Assembly: GCA_019623805.1 (NCBI GenBank)
Contig: CP053680.1
Span: 3,264,001 to 3,328,000 of the forward strand
Length of the DNA: 64,000 nt
Reading direction: 5' to 3'
Origin: Gammaproteobacteria bacterium (ex Lamellibrachia satsuma)
GTDB lineage: Bacteria > Pseudomonadota > Gammaproteobacteria > Chromatiales > Chromatiaceae
A model generated the notes under the pieces. The model did not search any database. It was given only the letters and a program-made list of their open reading frames with translations, and had not been told where the DNA came from. Positions 45,118 to 53,845 of the stretch are shown one piece after another (positions within the stretch are counted from its first letter, which is position 1; the number at the start of each line of letters is the position of its first letter). The position numbers were made by a program, and so were the translations under genes.

Positions 45118-46995
45118 ATGAACAGGGACATTAGAGCATACCGGCCACGCAGGCGGCGTGGAATCCAAACGGTTGACAGGCAGGAGCAACCTTTTTTCGC
45201 CCATGCCGGCAAGGTATCGGGAAAAAGGTCTCAGCCGGGCGCTTTCTTTCAGGCAAAGCTGACGATTGGACAGCCCGGCGATCAGTATGAGAAGGAAGCC
45301 GATAACGTCGCCACCGCAGTTGTTCAGCGTTCTGAACACGCTTCATCACCGCAACAGCAGGATTTCTTCACCATTCAACGGCGGGCGAGTCACCGGGCAG
45401 TCGCACCTTCCGCGCCCGCGGGTATGGCGGCCAGATTGCAATCCTCCAGGGGAAACGGCAGTAGACTGCCAAAACGTACCCACACGGAGATGTCGCAGTC
45501 GATGGGTTTCGATTTCAGTGATGTTCGGCTACACACAGACAGTGAATCCGCCAGCCTGAACCGGGCTGTCGGTGCCCAGGCGTTTACCCACGGGAAAGAC
45601 ATCTATTTCAACTCAGGAAAATACAATCCCGGGACGAAAAGCGGAAAACACCTGCTGGCCCATGAGCTGACCCATGTGGTGCAGCAGAATCGTGGCGCTG
45701 GAGGCCTGCAACGGTTTTCCATGGTCCAACGGGAGATTGAGCTCGATGCGGCAAACGTGCCTACCGGTAACTATCTGTTTCGGGTCGGTGGTGGTATCAC
45801 GGCGGGCTTCTTCAGACGCATAAAACGTTTTGTCGGTGATGGCGCCCTGACGGATAACGAACTCAATGCACTGCGTATCTATGCGCTGCAGGTCAGAGGT
45901 TCGGTAAACCACGCTGAACGGCTCTTGATGGCGGCGATGCTCAATCCGGTCAATGTCCCATTGCTTCAGGCGCACGGAACGGGTGCGCTGAGTATTGCGA
46001 TCAACACCATCACTGCGGCCAACCGTGAACGTGTGCGAAATATCGGACGGGAGCAGATACCGGATGCGCTCATTCTGCAGTTGTGGACAGCCATCACGAC
46101 ATTAGGTGTTGATCTTGAACGTGGAATGGTCTTATTGGCTGAAGCTGATGCGGCGGCAACCACGGAAATTCTTCGGCATGCCGGTCCACAGTTCCAGAGA
46201 CAGGCGACTGCGATGATTGCCTATATGGAAACACACAGCATTCCCTCCCTTGAAGTATTGGGTGCGATGTTGAATGCGGCATCTGACAGTAGCTCGGGGG
46301 ATAAAGTGATGGCCGGGATCGTCTATGTCATCGCCCGGACAGCAGGCCACTCTACCGCAGGGCAGATAAGGAGTGGTCAGATAAAGATCGATGCACTGAT
46401 CCCCCGTGCCTTCCGTAGCTTGACAGCAGGTAATGGCGCCGGAGCCTTCTACTCACCGATAGGCAGGAGAGACCAGGAAAAAGGGGATACGCTCTATCTG
46501 CCGACCAGTCTGAACGTTGCGGCGATTGATTCGCGAGCACTGGTCATCCATGAATTGACCCACGCCGCCGATGACGCCGCGAGTGCAGGTATCACACAGC
46601 GCCGTGTGCTTGAACTTGAGGCGCGAGCCTATACCAGCCAAATGCAATATACAATGGACCAGATTCTGGCGCTCCCGGCTGCAGATCAACCTGCGGCCAT
46701 TCGCGGTTACAGACGATCAGCCACCAGCCCTCTGCTGCAATGGGCAATGGTCTTGGCGGCAAAAGGTAATACTGCGCATTATCGGGACATATGCACCCGA
46801 ATTATCGTTCAGGATCCCTCCGTATCAGAAGCGAATGTCGTGGCCGCGCTGGCGATGAGCGAGGCGGCTATCACCACCAATCTTGAAAATGCCATTGATG
46901 CTCATCCAAACTACGCCCGAGGTACTCGAACCGCGCTCGATGGACTCTCCGGCGAGAGTGTGCTGGGTTTGGTCGGCGCAGCGGCTGGGCCTTGA
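45118..46995 (+). CDS. DUF4157 (eCIS-core-type) protein with second HELTH motif
   Basis: About 625 residues. Residues about 125-195 form DUF4157, with the tell-tale MGFDFSDVRLHTDSESASL, then GKDIYF, HLLAHELTHVVQQ. This domain is frequent in proteins linked to extracellular contractile injection systems and in toxin carriers. A second HELTHAADDA motif occurs near residue 477 with a downstream Glu-rich helix (LELEARAYTSQM), so the protein may hold two metal sites. The N-terminal 100 residues are basic and disordered-looking. The start is uncertain: ATG 45118 is used; a GTG at 45076 is in frame. No injection-machine structural genes are in the window. Confidence 0.8.
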   Translation: MNRDIRAYRPRRRRGIQTVDRQEQPFFAHAGKVSGKRSQPGAFFQAKLTIGQPGDQYEKEADNVATAVVQRSEHASSPQQQDFFTIQRRASHRAVAPSAPAGMAARLQSSRGNGSRLPKRTHTEMSQSMGFDFSDVRLHTDSESASLNRAVGAQAFTHGKDIYFNSGKYNPGTKSGKHLLAHELTHVVQQNRGAGGLQRFSMVQREIELDAANVPTGNYLFRVGGGITAGFFRRIKRFVGDGALTDNELNALRIYALQVRGSVNHAERLLMAAMLNPVNVPLLQAHGTGALSIAINTITAANRERVRNIGREQIPDALILQLWTAITTLGVDLERGMVLLAEADAAATTEILRHAGPQFQRQATAMIAYMETHSIPSLEVLGAMLNAASDSSSGDKVMAGIVYVIARTAGHSTAGQIRSGQIKIDALIPRAFRSLTAGNGAGAFYSPIGRRDQEKGDTLYLPTSLNVAAIDSRALVIHELTHAADDAASAGITQRRVLELEARAYTSQMQYTMDQILALPAADQPAAIRGYRRSATSPLLQWAMVLAAKGNTAHYRDICTRIIVQDPSVSEANVVAALAMSEAAITTNLENAIDAHPNYARGTRTALDGLSGESVLGLVGAAAGP

Positions 46996-47030
46996 TGGGG
47001 TTGTCTGATTCCGCATTACCTGCGATATCC

Positions 47031-47136
47031 CTGATCATTTGTCATCTCGACCGCAGGGAGAGATCTCGTGCTACATTGCTGCCAACGGGATGCAAGCAGG
47101 AGACCCCTTCCCGTGGTCGAGATGCTGATGATCCTG
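47031..47136. repeat. MITE-related palindrome before the broken NACHT gene
   Basis: CTGATCATTTGTCATCTCGACC at the left faces GGTCGAGATGCTGATGATCCTGAG-like sequence at the right, the same TCATCTCGACC arms as the elements at 3.9 and 52.9 kb, but with a different middle. Confidence 0.6.
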
Positions 47137-47207
47137 AGATGTACGGAATTGAATTTCCAACAAAAGATCCGTAGGTTATATTCCACCGTCGTAACCAGGG
47201 ATGAACC

Positions 47208-49216
47208 ATGTCGTCGCCGAAACCCGCTGATCGCAAGATCTAACATGTGTTCCTCGCCTCACCCGGCGATATGGCCGAAGAGCGCCAGACGGTGCGTGAT
47301 TTTTTCTAGGCCTACAATCGGGACACCGCTAACCCCAGGGGGAATGATCCTGCTCGACGGACTCGACGAGGTACCTGCCGCCGGTGAGCGCCGTACTCAC
47401 CTGTTGCAGGCGATTCGTGCGCTGGTGGAAGAGCTGCCGGCGTCGCCCCGCTTCATGTTGACCGCCCGTCCCTACGCATACACCGATCCCGGCTGGCGCC
47501 TGTCCGGTTATCACCCCGCTCTTCCTCACCCCATTTGATGAAGGACAGCGAAGCCAGTTCATCCACGGCTGGTATCGGGCGGCGAGAGAGAGATTCGGCC
47601 TGCGCGAACAGGATTTGAAGCTTCGCGTGCCTGATATGGTGCAACGGGTCGAAGACCGTGAACACCTGCGGGAACTGGCCCGCCGTCCCCTGCTGCTGAC
47701 CCTCATCGCCACCCTGCACGTCAGTGGCGGCAGTCTGCCGGAGGACCGTGCTGAACTCTACCGCGACAGCGTCAACCTGCTGCTCTACCAGTGGCGGGCC
47801 AACCGCTGTTTTCGCAACTGCGATGGTCAGCCTCTTAGCCTGCCGGAACCTATATTGCGTGAATGTCTGCAGAAACTTGCGTGGTCGGCGCACAAGACCC
47901 AGCGTGAACAGCACGACAGCAATGGTGTCGCCAATATCAGTCGTAGTCTGTTGCTGGACGTCTTTGAACCCCTGCTGGCGACATTGGGCCGGGATGATCT
48001 GCTTGCCTACCTGGAGCAGCATAGCGGTATCCTTATCAGCAGTGGCCAGGACCACTACGCCTTTCCCCATCGCTCGTTTCAGGAGTACCTGGCCATGAGC
48101 TGGCTCAGTTCTCGCACCGATGATGCCCTGAGCCGCGAGGTATGCACCGATCCGGTCTGGTGGCGGGAGACCTTCCTGCTGGCGGTCCTGGAGCAGCGCA
48201 AGAAACCCCGCCCCGCCATCGGCTACATCGAGGATATGCTGGAGACTGCTGAAGAGGCGGTCGAAACCATCCGCCACCAGGTCTCGGTGTTGGCGGGCCT
48301 GAGCCTGATGGAACTGGGGCTGACTGGCCTGGACGACACCGGCTTTCCCCGTCAGCGTAAAAAGATACGCAGGCTCATTGTCGAACTTATCGAAGATTCC
48401 ACCGCTTTAACAATCGAGGAACGGGCCGAGGCGGGGAGGGTGCTGGGTGGCATCGGAGATCCACGCCCCGGGGTCGGGCTGGATGAAAATGGATTACCCG
48501 ATATTGAGTGGCGTGAGATCCCCGCCGCTGATGAAGTCAGCCTGGAGGACGATGCAGGTACTTTCCCGGTCGAACGCTTTTACCTGGCTCGCTATCCCGT
48601 CACCAATGCTAAATTCCAGGCCTTTATCGAGGGTGATGAAGGTTATGCCAACCCCAAGTGGTGGGAAGGGTTGGATGGTGGACCAGACTCCCTGAAAACA
48701 CCTCGCCGGAGTGAACCCAATCACCCGCGAGAAAGAGTTAATTGGTACGAGGCGATGGCTTTCTGTGCCTGTCTATCCGACCGATTGGGCTTCCGGGTGA
48801 GTCTGCCGACAGAGTGGCAGTGGCAGCAGGCGGCATCGAGCGGCAACCCAGGACAGGACTATCCTTGGGGGGAGAAGTACGAAAGCGGGCAGGCCAATAT
48901 TAATGAAACACGGGGTGACGCTGGCTCTCACAACCTCGGACGAACCACGGCAGTAGGGATCTATCCCCAGGGTGACTCAGTACAAGAGGTATCGGATCTT
49001 GCAGGAAACGTCTGGGAATGGTGTATGAACGAGTATGGCGATCCAGTCAATACACAAACCAGCGGCACGGAAAGACGCGTGTTGCGCGGCGGGTCCTGGA
49101 TCTACGATCGAGACTTCGCCCGCGCGTCGTTTCGCAACGGCTTCGTCGGGCCGGACGACCGTTACGACGCTCTGGGTTTTCGGTTGAGTTGTTCGTCCCC
49201 CATCATGAAAGACTGA
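47208..49216 (+). pseudogene. DUF4062-NACHT-FGE (SUMF1) protein, broken, with DGR-like variable C-terminus
   Basis: The start (MSSPKPADRKI) runs into a TAA at 47241, and further on (HVFLASPGDMAEERQTVRDFF) into a TAG; this is the N-terminus of a DUF4062-like domain. An internal deletion near 47335 then jumps to a NACHT fragment in another frame: the Walker B stretch ILLDGLDEVPAAGE is there but no P-loop. One more shift occurs near 47515. From there the frame is open to 49216, covering the NACHT helical part (RRPLLLTLIATLH; FPHRSFQEYLA) and a formylglycine-generating-enzyme domain (YPVTNAKFQAFI; SLPTEWQWQQAA; LAGNVWEWCMNEY; LRGGSW; GFRL). In the intact ancestor this was an NLR-like receptor with a C-type-lectin-fold sensor end. 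The 1.6-kb C-terminal frame from ATG 47615 could still be translated. Confidence 0.8.
49085..49200 (+). other. putative DGR variable region in the FGE domain
   Basis: Between LRGGSW and GFRL the residues at the positions that vary in DGR-driven FGE proteins are Ile, Tyr, Asp, Asp, Phe, Phe, Asn, Gly, Phe, Val, Tyr, Asp, Ala. All 13 of these codons end in C or T, as expected if each derives from AAC or AAT in a template repeat by adenine mutagenesis. Fixed positions (W, R, ARAS, R, PDDR, GFRL) match the usual scaffold. No template repeat was found nearby. Confidence 0.55.
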
Positions 49217-49262
49217 CCACTGCGATGCTGAACACTGAATCGCTGATTTTCTGTTCTCTGAT

Positions 49263-49280
49263 CCGCCGCGATAGCGGCGG
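49263..49280. other. GC-rich hairpin downstream of the variable region
   Basis: CCGCCGC, loop GATA, GCGGCGG: a 7-bp perfect stem 46 bases after the stop codon, in the position where DGR targets often have a stem-loop or cruciform needed for retrohoming. Confidence 0.55.
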
Positions 49281-49303
49281 TGGCACCGCACCTACATTTT
49301 CAC

Positions 49304-49420
49304 TTACCGTCCCCTTGCGGCAAGGCGGTTGAATACGCTACGGCGCAATCCCCAGCTATCGGCGTAACGTACATGGTTGACCCAGCCCTGGATGCCGGCA
49401 TCCAACTCGGCGGGAGTTTA
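49304..49420 (-). pseudogene. C-terminal remnant of a DGR-type reverse transcriptase
   Basis: The minus-strand frame reads [20 protein letters not shown], then [17 protein letters not shown] and a stop at 49304. The W..H....DSW.LRR spacing is typical of the end of DGR reverse transcriptases and differs from the maturase X motif of the group II intron in this window. The rest of the gene, accessory avd and template repeat are absent, replaced by a GFA gene fragment. Confidence 0.55.
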
Positions 49421-49491
49421 GGGCCTTGATGCAGTTGCCATACGCCTGTAGAGCCCACTCCACAATCTATTGACCGTCGTAACAAATGCAT

Positions 49492-49655
49492 TTATCGACT
49501 TGGCTCAAAAGACTCGTAATGAGGTAAATCATCGGGCAACGTTTCCCAATTCGCTTTTGATGAGACGAAAATATGCGCGATTGGCCTTTCACATATACCT
49601 GATTCGACGGCTCCAAAACGACCCCGCACTTTGTTCGGAACGGATTCATTTTTAT
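49492..49655 (-). pseudogene. duplicated 3' fragment of a GFA-family gene
   Basis: Encodes the C-terminal end of the GFA protein found intact at 53289-53705, including LPDDLPHY and a stop in the same place, at roughly 90 percent nucleotide identity over 160 bases by eye. It lies in the same orientation on the other side of the STAND gene, so the two copies form direct repeats around it. Confidence 0.8.
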
Positions 49656-49713
49656 TCAGTTAGTTGCTTTTAGGTCCAAGCTGACAAAGTAGAATTAGCC
49701 ACTTCAAAATATT

Positions 49714-52700
49714 TCAGGATATCCGTTGTGCTTTAGAAAGTACCTCCTCACTCTCTTTTGTTAAATTATGTTCCATACCGAGTTTTTTGGAACGTATGCG
49801 AACCGCACGCTCTAGACATTTAACGGCTTCCACCGGATCGATATACAGCAATAATTTTCCCAGTTCGTGCAGGGTTCGCGAAGTATCAAGGTGCTCTTCA
49901 CCAATCAGTTCTTGCCTCTTTTCTAGTACTTCCCGGTACTTACACTCAGCAGCGTCACGCTGCCCTAAGTCAACCAATATTCCGGCCAGAGTGTTTTGAA
50001 AAGTAAGCTCCTGCGGTGTGTCGATATCAGCATGCACTCTTTCCAGGGAAATAGCCTCCTCAACTATGGACAACGCTTCATTTGGATAGCCTTGTTGTTT
50101 GCGGGCAACACCAAGGTTGTGAAGCACTGTGATCGCAAACGGTGATTCCAGATCGCCATTCTCCCGGAAGTGCTCAATCAGTTCCCTAAGCAAGGGTTCT
50201 GCTTCACGGCCCCGGTTTTGCCTCAACAACGCAACCGCGAACAGGTTTCTCAGGTTCAATGTGGAAGGGTGATCGTAACCTCTTTGTTTTTCATATACTT
50301 GGATAGCTCCCATGAGTTGGCTCTCCATTTCTTCGAAGTTCTGACGCTCGATGAGTATTGCTGCCAGCAGACCACGGCTGATCGCCACATATAAATTGTC
50401 CCAGCCTAATACGTCTTCACGAAGATCAATTACTTTACGCGCCATATGTTCAGCCGCATCGATATCGCCTGACTTGTAAGTGGACTGAGCAAGGTTGTGT
50501 AAACTCCGTAAAGTGGCCGGCGAATGCGGACCAAGGACACTTTTTCGCAGTGAGTATGCGCGTTGAAAAACCTCAGTTGCGTCCTTTGGCGAGGTCAAAG
50601 TCTGCGCGAGGTTGTCAATAAACGATGCAATAAGGGTATAGTTGGGCTTTGCTGAAGCTTGGCACAAATCTATTGCCATTTGAAAATGTGTATTGGCCGC
50701 CTCCCGATCACCGTTCTGCAGTAACGCGTGGCCAACATTATTGATATGCACTGCAGTCTCTGGACCGTTTTCGCCATGCACAATTGTCGCAAGGGAAAGT
50801 GCGCGCTTATAGACACTCGCTGCTCCGTCGTGCCGAGAGAGTTCCCCAAAAAATAGACCGAGTTCATTGAGTATAGAGATCTGTTCATCCAGTGTGGGTG
50901 ATTTTTCACCCAGGAATTTTTCGAACGATTCAATATATCCAGCTACGGGATCAAATGAGGGCAAGAATTGCCACAAGAATTGCAACTGTGGTCTTGAGTT
51001 TTCTTCAACTGGAAATGCCTGGAAATTTCCAATATCGACTAGCAGAGCGTAGAGTTCCTCATACTGCTTCAACGCGATTAGCTGGGCAGGAAGCTCCTGA
51101 ATACGTCGTACACACGGCAAGCCCCCATAATAAGAAACCAGAAGATGGCGCGTTTTTATCGCTGCATCAGCATCAGAAAAATATTTCTTTGCCACTGCGT
51201 TTTTCAATGAATGGCTGGATATTCGAATTCGATCCGCTTGCTCAACGAGATGCGCCTCAAGCGAACGACGCGTGGCCACCCAAACCAATTGAGCATGCCG
51301 ACCCTCTGATTCGGCTATACTCATGATTTCGTTTTCGGTCATTCCTGAATGGGAGACCCATAGCATTTCCAGAAGACATCGTACGCTCCCGGACTGGTCT
51401 TCTTTATCTAGGCGATCAATAATTTTCCCCAGAAGTTCCTCGGTATCACGAAAGCTTAGTAACCTATCCAATTGTGCGTCTAGCAGCTCAAAAGCACCGA
51501 AAAGACGCAGTTCTGTCAGAGCTGTCTGAAGAAACAGGAGGTTGCCCGCCTGATGGCTATTGCTGACAACTTCTAGTTGGCTTCGGCTCAGAGCTTTTCC
51601 ATGAGGTTTCAGATAGCGTTGCGCGATCTGTTCGCGTTGTTTAACATCAAGCGGGGCAAGTAAATGTACCTCCCATCCACGTCGCGCAGTAGCGTCAATC
51701 ACATCTTGATTTTGACTGGAGATAATCAATCGAACATTTGGCGGCGGATGTCTCGGCAACCATACAAATCGTCGCGCTTCATGAACATCATTGAGTAAAT
51801 CCACACTGTCGATTATCACAGTAATCTTTTTTCCTTTCGGAATATTTATTAATGCGGTGTCAATTACATTCTTGAGGTCATTAGCCCCGACATCCACATT
51901 CGTCTCGACTCCTATCACGCGTGTGAGCCAGTTTAGCAATCGTCTCATCAGTAAGATTGGATCGGTGCTGTTAGTGAGCGGGCCCACGAAATGCACGAAA
52001 GTGGACTCTTTTGCTAGAAATCCTGAAAATACAGCGAGAAGTGCAGTTTTACCGCATCCGGCCTCACCTGTTATTGCTAGCGGAGGCTCATCCGACTCAA
52101 CAAAACTGTGCAGACGGCGAAGATTGTCTTCGTTCGCCGCATAGGTTGCTGCTGCATTTTTCGCATAATAAGTATGCTGGGAAGCAACCAGTTCGTACTG
52201 ATCGAGAGTTTCGTCTGGAAACTCTTTTTGGAGAAGTGCGAGAAAATCTTCAGCCAGCAGGTTCGCCAGTTCACGAGGTTCACGCCACCCGCGACGAAGA
52301 GGTAGCCCCGCATCCTCGATTTTTTTCACGAGCGCCCTTAGTTCCATAGAAGAATGAGCTCCTTCCGCATCGATACGAACGTAAAATATGCTTCTTTGAG
52401 CTGTATCCGGTGAGTTCAACGCTCCATAAAGAAACTCGAGTTCGGTTATACTGCTGCCTGCAGCATTCCGTAACCAATCATATTTTGCTACTGTTCCTGT
52501 ATCAGGCTCTATTCTTGAACCGTAACGGTTGCCCACGATACCGACGAAGTATGGACGACAGCGATCTATCTCCTCCAAGCAAAGTTGTAATACTCTGCCC
52601 TGCTCAGCATCTTCCGCTGTAATTCCCCATCGAAGATCGACTTCACTTAGCGTGACCTGTCGTTCTGCCATCTTCTCTCTGATCGCAGGAAATGTCTCAC

Positions 52701-52788
52701 GTGTCAGCAATTCACGTTCCTTCTCGAGATCTTGGAAGGTCGAGGAGACGAAAATCCGTACATGGCGGTTTGCAATATTGGATGCCAT
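49714..52788 (-). CDS. DUF4062-STAND ATPase-TPR protein (NLR-like)
   Basis: 1024 residues, intact. The N-terminal DUF4062 domain (about 8-95) has RIFVSSTFQDLEKERE and ELEFLYGAL; this domain is TIR-like in fold and common at the front of NLR-like receptors. The STAND NTPase has Walker A GEAGCGKTALL near 240, Walker B ITVIIDSVDLL near 320 and a sensor LIISSQNQDV near 355. A winged-helix/helical section leads to about ten tetratricopeptide repeats from about 635 to the end (for example AASVYKRALSLATIVHG, PATLRSLHNLAQSTYKSGD). The design resembles metazoan NPHP3/TEP1 and bacterial Avs-type sensors, suggesting ligand-triggered oligomerisation, possibly antiphage. It is monocistronic, with AT-rich flanks and a lower GC content than the core genes. 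Confidence 0.88.
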   Translation of the reverse strand: MASNIANRHVRIFVSSTFQDLEKERELLTRETFPAIREKMAERQVTLSEVDLRWGITAEDAEQGRVLQLCLEEIDRCRPYFVGIVGNRYGSRIEPDTGTVAKYDWLRNAAGSSITELEFLYGALNSPDTAQRSIFYVRIDAEGAHSSMELRALVKKIEDAGLPLRRGWREPRELANLLAEDFLALLQKEFPDETLDQYELVASQHTYYAKNAAATYAANEDNLRRLHSFVESDEPPLAITGEAGCGKTALLAVFSGFLAKESTFVHFVGPLTNSTDPILLMRRLLNWLTRVIGVETNVDVGANDLKNVIDTALINIPKGKKITVIIDSVDLLNDVHEARRFVWLPRHPPPNVRLIISSQNQDVIDATARRGWEVHLLAPLDVKQREQIAQRYLKPHGKALSRSQLEVVSNSHQAGNLLFLQTALTELRLFGAFELLDAQLDRLLSFRDTEELLGKIIDRLDKEDQSGSVRCLLEMLWVSHSGMTENEIMSIAESEGRHAQLVWVATRRSLEAHLVEQADRIRISSHSLKNAVAKKYFSDADAAIKTRHLLVSYYGGLPCVRRIQELPAQLIALKQYEELYALLVDIGNFQAFPVEENSRPQLQFLWQFLPSFDPVAGYIESFEKFLGEKSPTLDEQISILNELGLFFGELSRHDGAASVYKRALSLATIVHGENGPETAVHINNVGHALLQNGDREAANTHFQMAIDLCQASAKPNYTLIASFIDNLAQTLTSPKDATEVFQRAYSLRKSVLGPHSPATLRSLHNLAQSTYKSGDIDAAEHMARKVIDLREDVLGWDNLYVAISRGLLAAILIERQNFEEMESQLMGAIQVYEKQRGYDHPSTLNLRNLFAVALLRQNRGREAEPLLRELIEHFRENGDLESPFAITVLHNLGVARKQQGYPNEALSIVEEAISLERVHADIDTPQELTFQNTLAGILVDLGQRDAAECKYREVLEKRQELIGEEHLDTSRTLHELGKLLLYIDPVEAVKCLERAVRIRSKKLGMEHNLTKESEEVLSKAQRIS

Positions 52789-52867
52789 TGCTTGTTTCTG
52801 CTTTATTTAAAATTGTTGGAAGTAATATATCCGATACTTTTCCGCAGTATAGAACCAATTATTGTTT

Positions 52868-53044
52868 AAGGAGCATCTGATTAATTGTCATTAGAATCCT
52901 TAGGTTCGTAAACGCTACATCCGTGTAGCACTACTCGAACGTAGTGAGAAATCTCATACCTCGAAACCTGTTAAGCACCCTGTAGTTTGAGATCTCACCC
53001 TACGGTCGAGATGACAATGACCCAATGAATTAGGACTTCCTTAG
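52868..53044. repeat. MITE-like element, second full copy
   Basis: AAGGAGCATCTGATTAATTGTCAT at the left; at the right the complement of GTCATTGTCATCTCGACCG followed by AATGAATTAGGACTTCCTT. Its inner half closely matches the element at 3872-4004 in reverse orientation (TTTCGAGGTATGAGATTTCTCAC), with an extra 40-base palindrome-bearing segment (CTACATCCGTGTAG) at one side. Confidence 0.8.
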
Positions 53045-53123
53045 AAATTACGAGATTAGGGCCAGAGTAAAAACTTCCACTGACTCACGTTTTGCCGGTT
53101 TTTTCTGCAAGCCGATTGAAAGC

Positions 53124-53211
53124 GTAGGCCGGTTCAAGCGCAGCGTAACCGGCAGCCTCATTGTTATATCAAACCAAAAACGCCCGATCCGCTACGCCTG
53201 ATCGTGCCTAC
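53124..53211. repeat. REP-like palindrome (GTAGGCCGG family)
   Basis: GTAGGCCGGTTCAAGCGCAG...GTAACCGGC with a second arm CCGATCCGCTACGCCTGATCG and GCCTAC. It fills most of what is left of the 500-base gap between the STAND gene and the GFA gene; no gene is seen there. Confidence 0.6.
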
Positions 53212-53288
53212 GTCCGTTCGGCAATTCAACTGTGAAAAATGGGTGTTGGAGAAGGCCCGAATAGGCCCAGGACGGATTAGGTGCGCAT

Positions 53289-53705
53289 CTATCTACCTGG
53301 CTCATAGGAGTCGTAATGAGGTAGATCATCGGGCAACGTTTCCCAGTTCGCTTTTGATGTGACGAAAATATGCGCGATTGGCCTTTCGCGTATATCTGAT
53401 TCGATGGTTCCAAGACGAACCCGTACTTTGTTCGGAACGGATTCATTATTGCTGATGATTGGGGAACCACAGTGTTTGCAGAAATATTTTGTTTGCCCTG
53501 GAGACGATTGATAACCCGTTAGCTCATTTTTACCCGATATAAAAATAAATTTTTCTACATCTACATTCCCATTTGTTGCAAATGCACTGCCTTGTGCTTT
53601 TCGACACTGCGAACAATGGCAATAGATGATGTTCTCTATTTTGCCTATTATTTCAAAACGGACTTTGCCGCAAAGACAACCGCCTTTATAGGTATTTGCG
53701 CTCAT
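53289..53705 (-). CDS. GFA/CENP-V family zinc protein
   Basis: 138 residues of the GFA (glutathione-dependent formaldehyde-activating enzyme-like) family, a small beta fold that binds zinc through cysteines. GGCLCGKVRFE at 8-18 gives the first pair, CHCSQCRKAQGS near 29 the second cluster, and FCKHCGSPI near 75 the third. Most members have no proven formaldehyde chemistry; the name is historical. The N-terminal methionine is followed by SANTYKGG, a normal family start. A truncated copy of its 3' end sits at 49492-49655. Confidence 0.9.
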   Translation of the reverse strand: MSANTYKGGCLCGKVRFEIIGKIENIIYCHCSQCRKAQGSAFATNGNVDVEKFIFISGKNELTGYQSSPGQTKYFCKHCGSPIISNNESVPNKVRVRLGTIESDIRERPIAHIFVTSKANWETLPDDLPHYDSYEPGR

Positions 53706-53845
53706 TATTCTTCATTATTTCGGTAACGAACTGGCTCATTTGATAGATTCGAAAGCAAGATTTTTCCATAGGAGAGGAACATCTCCTATGACCGGTTTGT
53801 TCTTATTCCTCGAACAACTTGGGAAGCTATCGCTTTTACCGGAAA

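Noticed and set aside
49304-49420. RT fragment as a second piece of the group II intron at 28-30 kb
   Set aside because: Its [16 protein letters not shown] end does not match the X-domain motif RGWVNYHRH of that intron and its context (FGE domain, hairpin) fits a DGR better.
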